Source: Limnohabitans kasalickyi (GTDB taxonomy: Bacteria > Pseudomonadota > Gammaproteobacteria > Burkholderiales > Burkholderiaceae_C). Taken from it: a DNA stretch of 64,000 nt. The stretch is from NCBI GenBank assembly GCA_965234325.1, contig OZ248419.1, positions 105,577 through 169,576 on the forward strand. The letters run 5' to 3'. Below, piece by piece: positions 51,425 through 60,031 of the stretch; within the stretch, counting starts at the first letter, position 1, and each line of letters starts with the position of its first letter. Both the position numbers and the translations under genes were made by a program. A model generated the notes under the pieces. It saw only the letters and a program-made list of their open reading frames with translations, was not told where the DNA came from and made no database searches.

Positions 51425-52461
51425 GCTGTTGTTCCTGTGTTTTCTTTGGCTAAAAGGCGCTCAATCACGCGGCGCGATTGCACGCCGCCTGCATCGATGT
51501 TGAGCATCAGCAAATTGCGCTCGGGGTACTTGCTCAAGTTGCGTTGCTGCGACTCCAACATCTCCAAATCTTCAGAAAAAATCTTGCCTTGACCTTCGCG
51601 AATCTGCGCAGTCAAGGCAGCGTTTTCAGGCTGAAATTGACGGGCCATACCCCAAAAATAAAGAATCGACGTTTCGGTTTCGGGGGTGATGAAGTCCACC
51701 ACCACGCTCGACACTTTGTCGTCTTGAGGCGCGTCGTAACCGCCCTTGCCCGCATGCGCCACGCCCACTTCAATCATCACATGGCTGGGTGGCGTGAAGT
51801 GGCAAATCTGCCAGCGGTCCACAGGCACATCATCGGCCAAGTTGTTGCCGCGCAAAGCCATCTTCCAAAAGGGTGGCGCTTCAATGTTTTCCATGAAGCG
51901 ACTGGTGATGACGTGGTCGCCCTCCACCTTGGTGGTGCACGGTACTTCGTCAATTTCCTTTTGCCCAATGCTGGTCGAGTGCACATAGGTTTCGTGCGTC
52001 AGGTCCATCAAGTTGTCCACCATCAACTGGTAGTTGCATTGGATGTGATACAGCCCGCCACCGTAGGCCCACGCTGGGTTGTCGAAGAACTCAAACACGG
52101 GCATGGCAGCTTCGTCGGCCAACGCCACGTCGCCCGGCCACACCCAAATGAAGCCATAACGCTCAACCACCGCAAAGCTGCGGATGGCCGGAAAGCCGCG
52201 CACGCGTTGACCGGGCATGGCCACCGTTTTGCCATCACAACCCATTTCTAAGCCGTGGTAGCCACACACCAAGTTGCCATTGCACACCTTACCCAGCGAC
52301 AAAGGTGCGCCACGGTGAGGGCAAAAATCTTCCAGCGCCGACACCTTACCGCCCTCACCACGGTAGAACACCATGGACTCGCCACAAATCTTGCGGCCCA
52401 AAGGCTTGTCTTGCACATCGGCTGAGGTGGCAGCCACATACCAAGTGTTTTTCAAAAACAT
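51421..52461 (-). CDS. Rieske-type aromatic-ring or demethylating oxygenase (VanA-like)
   Basis: This 346-residue oxygenase subunit has a Rieske [2Fe-2S] centre at CPHRG (Cys47, His49) and CGYHG (Cys66, His69), and a mononuclear iron site in NLMDLTHETYVH (Asp153, His156, His161). It is a single-subunit, VanA-like group oxygenase, active in O-demethylation or ring hydroxylation of aromatic acids. The substrate is unknown. The ATG at 52461 with an upstream AGAAAGAAG is preferred to the TTG at 52485. It directly follows livF of the Liv-type importer and precedes its ferredoxin, so transport and first catabolic step share one message. Confidence 0.9.
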   Translation of the reverse strand: MFLKNTWYVAATSADVQDKPLGRKICGESMVFYRGEGGKVSALEDFCPHRGAPLSLGKVCNGNLVCGYHGLEMGCDGKTVAMPGQRVRGFPAIRSFAVVERYGFIWVWPGDVALADEAAMPVFEFFDNPAWAYGGGLYHIQCNYQLMVDNLMDLTHETYVHSTSIGQKEIDEVPCTTKVEGDHVITSRFMENIEAPPFWKMALRGNNLADDVPVDRWQICHFTPPSHVMIEVGVAHAGKGGYDAPQDDKVSSVVVDFITPETETSILYFWGMARQFQPENAALTAQIREGQGKIFSEDLEMLESQQRNLSKYPERNLLMLNIDAGGVQSRRVIERLLAKENTGTTA

Positions 52462-52481
52462 ACGTGCTTCTTTCTCGCTGT

Positions 52482-53219
52482 TCAATCGACGCGGGCCACG
52501 CCCAAAAGCTGGTCCAGCCGTTCGGGTTGGTCCAACAAATCTTGTGCGCTGCCGCTATGCACCACCGTGCCGTGGTCGAGCACCACGGCTTGGTGGCTGA
52601 TTTTCAAAATCGCTTGCGGGTGCTGCTCAACGATGATGGCGCTCAAGCCCTCTTCGCGGGTGATGCGTGCAATCGCGCGCAGCAGCTCTTCCACAATGAT
52701 GGGTGCCAAGCCTTCCAACGGCTCGTCCAGTAAGAGCAAGCGCGGGTTGAGCACCAAGGCACGGCCCACCGCCAACATTTGCTGCTCACCGCCCGAGAGT
52801 TGGGTGCCCAAGTTGTCTTGGCGCTCAGCCAAACGGGGGAACATCTCGTACACACGCTCGGGCGTCCAAGCACGGTGCTTGACGTCGCGCGCACCACGCG
52901 CCACGGCCGTGAGGTTTTCATGCACGGTGAGCGATTTAAAAATATTGCGCTCTTGCGGCACCCAGCCAATACCGGCTGCGGCACGGTCGTGCGGGGCCAT
53001 GCGATGCAATGCAACCCCACCCAATTGAATCGTGCCGCCATGTTGCGTGGTCACGCCCACCAAGGTGTCCATCAAGGTGGTTTTACCGGTGCCGTTGCGG
53101 CCCAGCAAAGCCAAGGTTTCGCCCTCGTTCACGCTGAGTGAAATGTCGTGCAACACCACGGCTTCGCCATAGCCTGCGCTCAAACCGTCGATGCGCAAAA
53201 GTTCGATGGCCTTAGTCAT
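52482..53219 (-). CDS. livF: Branched-chain amino acid-type ABC transporter ATPase LivF
   Basis: This 245-residue ATPase has Walker A LGRNGTGKTT, the LSGGEQQMLAVGRALVL signature and Walker B LLLLDEPLEGLAP. This combination is typical of LivF. It couples ATP hydrolysis to LivHM transport. The start at 53219 overlaps the end of livG by eight bases. The stop lies 20 bases before the preferred start of the Rieske oxygenase gene. Confidence 0.93.
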   Translation of the reverse strand: MTKAIELLRIDGLSAGYGEAVVLHDISLSVNEGETLALLGRNGTGKTTLMDTLVGVTTQHGGTIQLGGVALHRMAPHDRAAAGIGWVPQERNIFKSLTVHENLTAVARGARDVKHRAWTPERVYEMFPRLAERQDNLGTQLSGGEQQMLAVGRALVLNPRLLLLDEPLEGLAPIIVEELLRAIARITREEGLSAIIVEQHPQAILKISHQAVVLDHGTVVHSGSAQDLLDQPERLDQLLGVARVD

Positions 53220-54012
53220 GGCTGGTCCCCAAATACACCGCTTTGACTTGCGGGTCATGCGCAATCTCTTGCGGCGTGCCCTCGGTCAACACCGCGCCAT
53301 TGACCAGCACCGTGATGCGGTCGGCAAAGTTAAACACCAAGTCCATGTCGTGCTCAATCAACACAATGGACACATCGCTGGGCAGTGCCGCCACGGTTTG
53401 CAGCAACTCGTCGCGTTCGCCGGCGGGCACGCCCGCCGCTGGCTCGTCCAGCAACAACACGCGCGGCTCACAGGCCAAAGCAATCGCCATTTCTAACAAG
53501 CGACGCTTGCCATAGGCCATGTGCTCAGTGCGCTGCTGCATCACATCGGTGAGGTGAAACTGCTCAAGCAATTGTTCAGCCCGCTCAGTGATGGCCGCGC
53601 TGTGGCCCAACGGTTGCCACCAACGGGCACCCTCACCGCGGTGCTGCGTGACCACCATGGCCAGCGTCTCCAAAGGCGTGAGCGAGTTGAACAGCTGGTT
53701 GATTTGAAACGTGCGCACCATGCCGCGTGCCACACGCTGATGCGGAGGCAAGCTGGAAATGTCTTCGCCCTGCAACACGATGCGGCCTTCGGTCGCGGGC
53801 AACACGCCCGTCATCAAGTTGATGAGCGTGGTTTTGCCTGCGCCGTTGGGACCAATCAAGGCGTGGCGTGCGCCGTGTGCGATGTTGAGGTTGACGTGGT
53901 CGGTGGCGGTGATGCCGCCGAAACGCTTGACCAGCCCTTGCGTTTGCAAGGCGTAACCATGGAGGTTGGCGCTGTCACTGTCAATGGGTTTGATCGATGG
54001 CACCGCACTCAT
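53212..54012 (-). CDS. livG: Branched-chain amino acid-type ABC transporter ATPase LivG
   Basis: This 266-residue ATPase has Walker A GPNGAGKTTLINLMTG, MAYGKRRLLEMAIALA in place of the canonical signature (typical for LivG) and Walker B LLLDEPAAGV. Loop ADRITVLVNGAVLTEG follows. It pairs with LivF. Its start overlaps the livM stop (ATGA), showing coupled translation. Confidence 0.92.
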   Translation of the reverse strand: MSAVPSIKPIDSDSANLHGYALQTQGLVKRFGGITATDHVNLNIAHGARHALIGPNGAGKTTLINLMTGVLPATEGRIVLQGEDISSLPPHQRVARGMVRTFQINQLFNSLTPLETLAMVVTQHRGEGARWWQPLGHSAAITERAEQLLEQFHLTDVMQQRTEHMAYGKRRLLEMAIALACEPRVLLLDEPAAGVPAGERDELLQTVAALPSDVSIVLIEHDMDLVFNFADRITVLVNGAVLTEGTPQEIAHDPQVKAVYLGTSHD

Positions 54013-54983
54013 GGCTGCCCCTCTTTGCGTGGCGCAAAAAACCAAGTCCAGGGGCGAATCAACCGTTCACGCCCGACCAACACCAGCATCACCAAAAACA
54101 ACCCCATCCAAAACGTCCAGTACTGCGGGGTGATGCTGGCAATCACGTCGTACATCAGCTTGAAGGCCACAGCCCCAGCGATGCCGCCATACAACCAACC
54201 CACACCACCAATGGCCAACATCAACATGAGATCGGCAGAACGCTCGAGCGCAAACACATCCAGCGACGCAAAGCCTGTGGTCTGTGCCATCAAAGCGCCC
54301 GCCGCACCGGCAATGCCCGCCGCAATGGTGTAAATCACCGCCAATCGCGAGGTGACCGGAATGCCAATGGCCATGGCGCGCAAACGGTTGTCGCGAACAG
54401 CTTTGAGCGTGGCGCCCAAGGGTGCGTGCACCAAACGACGCGCCAGCACAAACAGCACCAGCAGCACCGACAAAGAGTACCAAGCCGAGGTTTGCCCCAT
54501 CAGGTCAAACTCAAACCGGCCCAGCAGCGGCCCCATCATGACGCCTTGCAAACCATCGGCACCGCCCGTCAAATCGCTGAACTTATTCGCCAGCTCCAGC
54601 AAGATCAGCGCGGTGCCCAAGGTGACCATCAAGCGCGTCAAATCGCTGCCACGCATGATGGTTAGGGAACACAACGCGCCCAGCAAAGTAGCAGCCGCCA
54701 TGCCCACCATCAAGCCCAACACGGGGTCGGGGTGGATGTGCTTGGCAAACAGGGCCGCCGAGTAAGCACCAAAGCCCAAAAACGCCGCATGCCCCAACGA
54801 CACAATGCCGGTGTAGCCCAGCACCAAATCCAGCGACACCGCAAACAAAGCCACGATGGCAATCTCGTTGATGATGAGCGAATGCTGCGCCAGCACCCAA
54901 GGCGAGGCAAATGCCAGCGCCCAAAACACCAGCTCCAAAGGTTGCCAACGCGCCGCGCGCAACAAAGACGTGTGGGCGTTCAT
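54009..54983 (-). CDS. livM: Branched-chain amino acid-type ABC transporter permease LivM
   Basis: This 324-residue permease has about nine membrane helices and the LivM EAA-like segment SLGHAAFLGFGAYSAALFAKH near 64-84. It forms the channel with LivH. In such clusters linked to aromatic catabolism the substrate is often an aromatic or dicarboxylic acid rather than leucine. The start overlaps the livH stop. Confidence 0.92.
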   Translation of the reverse strand: MNAHTSLLRAARWQPLELVFWALAFASPWVLAQHSLIINEIAIVALFAVSLDLVLGYTGIVSLGHAAFLGFGAYSAALFAKHIHPDPVLGLMVGMAAATLLGALCSLTIMRGSDLTRLMVTLGTALILLELANKFSDLTGGADGLQGVMMGPLLGRFEFDLMGQTSAWYSLSVLLVLFVLARRLVHAPLGATLKAVRDNRLRAMAIGIPVTSRLAVIYTIAAGIAGAAGALMAQTTGFASLDVFALERSADLMLMLAIGGVGWLYGGIAGAVAFKLMYDVIASITPQYWTFWMGLFLVMLVLVGRERLIRPWTWFFAPRKEGQP

Positions 54984-55858
54984 GACTTACCTCCTTGGCG
55001 CACGAAGAGGCCTTGTGGACGCCAAATCAAAATCGCAATCATCAACGCGTACACAATGAACGCGCCCAATTTAGGGATGTAGTACTTGCCCGCCACATCG
55101 GCAATGCCCAGCAGCAACGCGGCCAGCAAAGGTCCCGTGATGGAGGTGGTGCCGCCCACGGCCACCACAATCAAAAAGTACACCATGAACTTCAAAGGAA
55201 AGGTGGGGTCCAGCCCCAGCACCTCAGCGCCCAAGGCACCGCCCAAACCGGCCAAGCCAGAGCCCACGGCAAACGTGGTCGCAAACACCACGTTCACGTT
55301 GATGCCCAAGCCCGAGGCGGCGCGCGCATCGTCCACACTGGCGCGCAAGCGGCTGCCAAAACGCGTGGCCGACAACACATATTGCAGCGCCACCGTCAAC
55401 GCCGCGCAGACGGCAATGATGAACAAACGGTAGTGGCCCATGCCCAACACAAACGGTGTGTCGGCAAACAACTCGGTGCGGCCACGCAGCCAATCGGGAA
55501 GCTGCATGATTTGCTGCTGCGAGCCCATCAGATAGTCGGCCGAAGCCACGGCCATGAAGGCCAAACCAATCGAGAACAGCACTTGGTCCAAGTGCGGTTT
55601 TTTATACAGAGGCCGGTACAGCGTGCGCTCCAGCACCACGCCTACCGCCGCCGAGGCCAAAAAGGCCAAGGGCAAACACACCAAAAACGGCACGCCGTGA
55701 CGCTGCATCAGCGCCACGGTGACGTAGCCGCCCAGCATGGCAAACGCGCCATGCGCGAGGTTGATGAAGTTCATCAACCCCATGGTCACGCACAAGCCCA
55801 CTGCCAGAATAAACAGCAGCATGCCGTACGCAACCCCGTCGAACAACAGCGTGAGCAT
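54980..55858 (-). CDS. livH: Branched-chain amino acid-type ABC transporter permease LivH
   Basis: This 292-residue permease has about eight membrane helices and a conserved NLAHGAFAMLGGYV segment near 34-47, characteristic of LivH. It forms the second membrane subunit. Its ATG overlaps the livK stop by one base (TAATG), again coupled. Confidence 0.92.
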   Translation of the reverse strand: MLTLLFDGVAYGMLLFILAVGLCVTMGLMNFINLAHGAFAMLGGYVTVALMQRHGVPFLVCLPLAFLASAAVGVVLERTLYRPLYKKPHLDQVLFSIGLAFMAVASADYLMGSQQQIMQLPDWLRGRTELFADTPFVLGMGHYRLFIIAVCAALTVALQYVLSATRFGSRLRASVDDARAASGLGINVNVVFATTFAVGSGLAGLGGALGAEVLGLDPTFPLKFMVYFLIVVAVGGTTSITGPLLAALLLGIADVAGKYYIPKLGAFIVYALMIAILIWRPQGLFVRQGGKS

Positions 55859-57024
55859 TACTTGTTTTTACCTGGGTCTTTGACGTCAGTGATGGTGCTG
55901 AACTCTTGGTTGAAGAGTTGACCGCCCACCTTCTCGACCTTGCGGATGTAGATGTTGTGCACCACATCACGCGTTTGCGCGTCGATGAACATGGGACCGC
56001 GAGGGCTCTCAAACAACTGGCCTTTCATGGCGTTGAGCAAGGCCTCGCCGCTGCCACCCTTGGTGGTCTTGGCCGCTTCGTAAATCACGCGCATGCCGTC
56101 ATAGCCGCCCACGGCCATGAAGTTGGGGCGCAAGCCCGCATTGGCTTTTTCAAACGCAGCAACAAACTTCTTGTTCAACGGTGAGTTGTGCGACGCCGAG
56201 TAATGGTGCGAGGTGACCACGCCATTGGCCACATCGCCCATGCTGTTCAAGATGTCGTCGTCGGTGATGTCGCCCGTTCCAATCAGCTTGATGCCAGCTT
56301 TGTCCATGCCGCGCTCAGCGAACTGCTTCATCAACGCTGCGCCTGCGCCCGAGGGCACAAAAACAAACAAAGCGTCTGGCTTTAAATCACGCACTTTTTG
56401 CAAGAACGGAGCGAAGTCGGGGTTGCGCATGGGCACGCGCAAGGTGTCTGTCACTTCGCCGCCATTGAAGAGCATGCGGTCTTTGAAAAACTTTTCAGCG
56501 TCAATGCCAGGGCCGTAGTCGGACACCAGGGTCACCACTTTTTTGATGCCGTTGTTAGGGGCCCAATCGGCCATGGCCACTGCGGCCTGCGGCAGCGTGA
56601 AGCTGGTACGCACGACGAAGGGCGAGGCTTGCGTGATGCTGGAGGTGGCAGCGGCCATCACCACCATCGGCGTTTTAGATTGCGTGGCGAGCGGCGCTGT
56701 GGCCAAGGCCAAAGGTGTCAAGCCGAAACCAGCCAACACGTTGACCTTCTCATTCACCACCAATTCTTGGGCAATACGCTTGGTCACGTCGGGCGCGCTG
56801 GTGTCGTCTTTGACGATCAGCTCCACTTTTTTGCCACCTACGGTGTCGCCGTTTTGCGCCATGTAGAGGCGGGCAGCGGCTTCAATTTGTTTGCCGGTCG
56901 AGGCAAACGGGCCGGTCATGGGCAAGATCAAACCGATCTTGAATTTCTCTTGGGCCAAGGCGGTGCCCGCATGAGCGGCCAACAAACCAAGCGCCACAGC
57001 GCTGAGGAAAAAACGTTTTTGCAT
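55858..57024 (-). CDS. Periplasmic substrate-binding protein LivK-like
   Basis: This 388-residue protein has a signal peptide (about 1-24, cleaved near ALA-QE). The type I periplasmic binding fold follows (GLILPMTGPFASTGKQIEAAARLYMAQNGDTVGGKKVELI). It is the receptor of the adjacent Liv-type importer. The ligand is probably not a branched-chain amino acid, given the catabolic genes downstream. AAAGGAGACC lies before the ATG. It is the first structural gene after the GntR regulator, 30 bases away. Confidence 0.92.
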   Translation of the reverse strand: MQKRFFLSAVALGLLAAHAGTALAQEKFKIGLILPMTGPFASTGKQIEAAARLYMAQNGDTVGGKKVELIVKDDTSAPDVTKRIAQELVVNEKVNVLAGFGLTPLALATAPLATQSKTPMVVMAAATSSITQASPFVVRTSFTLPQAAVAMADWAPNNGIKKVVTLVSDYGPGIDAEKFFKDRMLFNGGEVTDTLRVPMRNPDFAPFLQKVRDLKPDALFVFVPSGAGAALMKQFAERGMDKAGIKLIGTGDITDDDILNSMGDVANGVVTSHHYSASHNSPLNKKFVAAFEKANAGLRPNFMAVGGYDGMRVIYEAAKTTKGGSGEALLNAMKGQLFESPRGPMFIDAQTRDVVHNIYIRKVEKVGGQLFNQEFSTITDVKDPGKNK

Positions 57025-57054
57025 CAGGGTCTCCTTTGAATGAATCGAAAAAAA

Positions 57055-57846
57055 TCAATTGGGGCGAATCAAGCGCATGCCCACAGGGTTGGTGGGGGTC
57101 TCGGGGCTGCGCACCGCATCACGCAAGTTACGCTGTGCCAAACGCGAGTGTTCGCGCATGATGGCTTCAGCACGCGCACCTTCGCGTCGCTCCACCGCAT
57201 CCAGCACTTGGCGATGCTGGTCCTGCGCGACCACCAACATGTCACGGGCTTGCGGCGAGTTAGCTTGCGCCACCACAAACCCAGACGGCGAAGCGAAAGG
57301 CAAACTGCCCACACGCTCTAACTCACGTTGCAGCATGGCTGAACCCGACAGCTGGCCCAACAAGCCGTGAAAATGCGCATTCAAACGCACATAACTAGAA
57401 AACGCCTCGTCATTGAGCGTCAGCGCTTGCAACAACTGGTCAATGCCTGCCAAACACTGCTTGGCCTGCTCTAGAACCGCAGCAACCACGCCGCGCTCTG
57501 CGGCCACGCGGGCGGCCAAACCTTCGAGCGTGCCGCGCAACTCAATGGCATCAGCCACGTCGGATTCAGAAAACGTGCGCACCGCAAAACCACCGCTGGG
57601 CCAAGGCTGCAACAAGCCCTCTTGTTCTAAGCGAATCAACGCCGCACGAATGGGCGTGCGAGACACCCCCAAACGCTCCACCACGGCCAGCTCAGTCAGG
57701 CGCGCGCCAGCTTGCAACTCACCCGAAAAAATCATTTCTCGCAGTTTAAGTTGCACTTTTACAGTTTGCGAACTGCCCTCTTCCGGGACATCGGTTTTGA
57801 TATCGGACATTGATGGGGCCATGCTCATGGGCAAAATTGTATACAT
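57055..57846 (-). CDS. GntR-family regulator, FCD subfamily
   Basis: This 263-residue regulator has an N-terminal winged helix (LREMIFSGELQAGARLTELAVVERLGVSRTPIRAALIRLEQEGLL at about 32-76) and a helical FCD ligand domain. FCD members respond to small organic acids and usually repress nearby catabolic genes. It is encoded upstream of the Liv-type operon on the same strand. The ATG at 57846 has AAGGA nearby. Starts at 57828, 57822 or 57810 are possible. The candidate operator TTGTATACATTG overlaps the first of these, suggesting autoregulation. Confidence 0.9.
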   Translation of the reverse strand: MYTILPMSMAPSMSDIKTDVPEEGSSQTVKVQLKLREMIFSGELQAGARLTELAVVERLGVSRTPIRAALIRLEQEGLLQPWPSGGFAVRTFSESDVADAIELRGTLEGLAARVAAERGVVAAVLEQAKQCLAGIDQLLQALTLNDEAFSSYVRLNAHFHGLLGQLSGSAMLQRELERVGSLPFASPSGFVVAQANSPQARDMLVVAQDQHRQVLDAVERREGARAEAIMREHSRLAQRNLRDAVRSPETPTNPVGMRLIRPN

Positions 57847-57848
57847 TG
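57837..57848. promoter_or_regulatory. Candidate GntR operator, proximal copy
   Basis: TTGTATACATTG contains the perfect palindrome TGTATACA (57838-57845), the style of FCD/GntR operators (GT-N-AC cores). It overlaps the start of the GntR gene and would block its translation or transcription. A second, near-identical copy lies 63 bases away. Confidence 0.5.
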
Positions 57849-57899
57849 ATCCTTAATGAAACACAATCAAAGGCTAATTTCAGGATTTTTATCAATTTC

Positions 57900-57911
57900 T
57901 TGTATCCAATG
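57900..57911. promoter_or_regulatory. Candidate GntR operator, distal copy
   Basis: TTGTATCCAATG matches the proximal copy at ten of twelve positions. The 63-base distance is six helical turns, so two dimers could contact each other across a loop. Confidence 0.45.
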
Positions 57912-58041
57912 TCATCGTCTGAATGCGATCAACTTGGGCACCTTGGAAGGCGCGTTCGTCAAAGACAATGTCTCTGACTGTCGCAGATGCTGGCGCGCGT
58001 AGGACGCTGAATCTGCCAAGACCTATTGAAAGTACCCACCC

Positions 58042-58404
58042 ATGAGCCAAGAAGCCCTTAACGTCCTCGGAACGCCCCTGGTTCCTTGCTCCTACGACCC
58101 ACTCACGGGCTACTACAGAGACGGTTGCTGCAACACCGACGAACACGACCAAGGCAGCCATGTGGTGTGCGCCAAGGTGACGCCAGAATTTTTGGCTTTT
58201 TCACTGTCCCGTGGCAATGACCTCATCACCCCAAGACCTGACTACCGATTTGCCGGCTTGAAGCCTGGCGACCGTTGGTGCTTATGCGCCCTGCGGTGGC
58301 GGGAAGCGTTTGAGGCAGGCGTGGCGCCGCGCGTGGTGCTCGACAGCACTCACGTCAAGGCGCTTGAATTTGTCACGCTGGAACAGCTGCAGTCTTGCGC
58401 ATGA
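58042..58404 (+). CDS. DUF2237 family protein
   Basis: This 120-residue soluble protein has the DUF2237 landmarks: a first half with CSYDPLTGYYRDGCCNT, then DQGSHVVCAKVTPEFLAF and GDRWCLCALRW, including several conserved cysteines. The role of the family is unknown. The ATG at 58042 is the family start. Its stop overlaps the start of the next gene (ATGA). Confidence 0.9.
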   Translation: MSQEALNVLGTPLVPCSYDPLTGYYRDGCCNTDEHDQGSHVVCAKVTPEFLAFSLSRGNDLITPRPDYRFAGLKPGDRWCLCALRWREAFEAGVAPRVVLDSTHVKALEFVTLEQLQSCA

Positions 58405-58916
58405 AAAAGCGGGTGTCATTGGCGGTGTTAGGCCTGGTCTTGGCCGGCGTGGCGGCATCTCACCTGTCTTGGGAAGAAAAAGACAACGGCTATTTGTTGG
58501 TGATCGATGGCCGCGAAGTAGACGTTTTGGGCCAACTGCGCAATGACTGGAACCGTGCCTTGAGAAACTGTACACGCGTGAGTTTTCTGAGCGCACAAGA
58601 CCCACGCTACTTACAAGCAAAAGCGACCATTCAGGCCTACAGCCCACCCCAATCTAGCTCCGCCCAACTGGCAGGGGTCTGGGCGGCAGGGGACTGGACC
58701 TTGGCGGAAGTCGAGTTTGCGCAATTGTTGCCCGCCGTGGTGCTGATGCACACGGTCAACGGCGCCACGGCCATCGTGCCTAGCGCGGTCTGGAGCGGCT
58801 ACACGCAGCCTTGGAAAGCGGCACCGCACATTCGCCGTTACCTAAGTCAGCAAGGCGGCGCAGCACCGCCTGACTTGTTCGAATGCTTTGAACCCCAATC
58901 TGCGTCTTTTCACTGA
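58401..58916 (+). CDS. Small exported or membrane-anchored protein, unknown
   Basis: This 171-residue protein has a hydrophobic N-terminal segment (VSLAVLGLVLAGVAASHLS, about 4-22), possibly an uncleaved anchor or signal peptide. It has no recognisable domain. Features are LLVIDGREVDVLGQLRNDWNRAL near 32-54 and cysteines at about 57 and 164. It is coupled to DUF2237 by an ATGA overlap, so the two may be functionally linked. It ends one base before the LysR-type gene. Confidence 0.7.
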   Translation: MKKRVSLAVLGLVLAGVAASHLSWEEKDNGYLLVIDGREVDVLGQLRNDWNRALRNCTRVSFLSAQDPRYLQAKATIQAYSPPQSSSAQLAGVWAAGDWTLAEVEFAQLLPAVVLMHTVNGATAIVPSAVWSGYTQPWKAAPHIRRYLSQQGGAAPPDLFECFEPQSASFH

Positions 58917-58917
58917 C

Positions 58918-59862
58918 ATGACTTCGCCACTCTCTATCGACCAATGGCAATTGTTTCTTCAAATTGCGGAATGCGGCAGTTTGACAGACACAGCGGCCGC
59001 ACGCGATGTCGCCCAATCGGCGATCAGCCGCCAGTTGGGGGCGATCGAACGGGCCTGTGATGGCAAGCTCTTCGAGCGAACGGCTCGCGGCGTACGCCTG
59101 AACGAAGTGGGTCAACGCCTTTACCCTCGTGTCAAGGCTTGGGTGCAGGCAGGACAACGCCTGACGGAGGATGCAACCGTGATGCATCAGGAACCGGAAG
59201 GACTTGTTCGCACTGGCATCATCGACTCTCTGGCCGACGCTTTGTGTGGCCCTATCTATGAAGATCTAGAACGCACCTACCCCAAGGTCAGGCTGCACTT
59301 GGTCACGGGTATGAGCGGGCGTGTGTCTGCAAGCCTTGAACGTGGCGAGCTAGACATTGCTCTTTTTTCCGAGAACACACGGGGTCGCAGTGGCAAGGGG
59401 GACGGCATCGCGACAATGCCCCATGTTCTGATCGGCGCGCCCGGTGACCGACTCACGTCGCAAGCGTCGATCCCCTTCGACCTGTTGCACGACATTCCCT
59501 TGGTGGTGCCTGGACGACCCTATGCGTTTCACCATGTCCTCGAGCATTGGGCCAGCCGTCGGGGCATTCATCTGAACATCAAGCTCGAATGCGACAGCCT
59601 CCACCTCCAGAAAAAACTCGTTGCCGCAGGCGGTATTTACGCCATCGTCGGCATGAGTGCCGTCAGCGCTGAAGTGGCACAGCACGCGCTGCAGGCTACC
59701 CGCATCATTCAACCGAGCTTGGACCGCAACATCGTGCTGCGGCTTTCGCCACATGCGGCACCCACAGAGGCCTGCCAGGTCGTTCACGCCGTCATACGCC
59801 GGCATGTCGAGCAAGCCTTTCCCTCACTAGCCCAAGGTTTGCCCTTGAGCGCTCGGCCTTGA
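58918..59862 (+). CDS. LysR-family transcriptional regulator
   Basis: This 314-residue regulator has a helix-turn-helix at about 15-40 (GSLTDTAAARDVAQSAISRQLGAIERACDGKLFERTARGVRL) and a LysR effector domain. It belongs to the class that often controls nearby Bug-type receptors and catabolic enzymes. It lies upstream of and in the same orientation as a Tat-exported receptor and a sulfatase, which it may regulate. The ATG at 58918 is the family start. Confidence 0.9.
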   Translation: MTSPLSIDQWQLFLQIAECGSLTDTAAARDVAQSAISRQLGAIERACDGKLFERTARGVRLNEVGQRLYPRVKAWVQAGQRLTEDATVMHQEPEGLVRTGIIDSLADALCGPIYEDLERTYPKVRLHLVTGMSGRVSASLERGELDIALFSENTRGRSGKGDGIATMPHVLIGAPGDRLTSQASIPFDLLHDIPLVVPGRPYAFHHVLEHWASRRGIHLNIKLECDSLHLQKKLVAAGGIYAIVGMSAVSAEVAQHALQATRIIQPSLDRNIVLRLSPHAAPTEACQVVHAVIRRHVEQAFPSLAQGLPLSARP

Positions 59863-59989
59863 CGCAAATCTGATGGATCGGCCGTGGAAAGGCATATCTC
59901 CAAAAGCATGGATCTCCTGCTTGTGGAGGCCCTAGCTCAGTGAAAAACCCAACCTAAGATGGCCGAAGTGCCAAACAAAGTGCTAAGAA

Positions 59990-60012
59990 ATGTGCGTCCT
60001 TTTTCGGCACAT
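59990..60012 (+). promoter_or_regulatory. Inverted repeat upstream of the Bug receptor gene
   Basis: ATGTGC and GCACAT (6-bp arms) are separated by 11 bases and lie 20 bases upstream of the receptor start. This could be a LysR operator or an RNA hairpin. It is suggestive only. Confidence 0.3.
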
Positions 60013-60031
60013 CCATCACGGAGACAACCCC

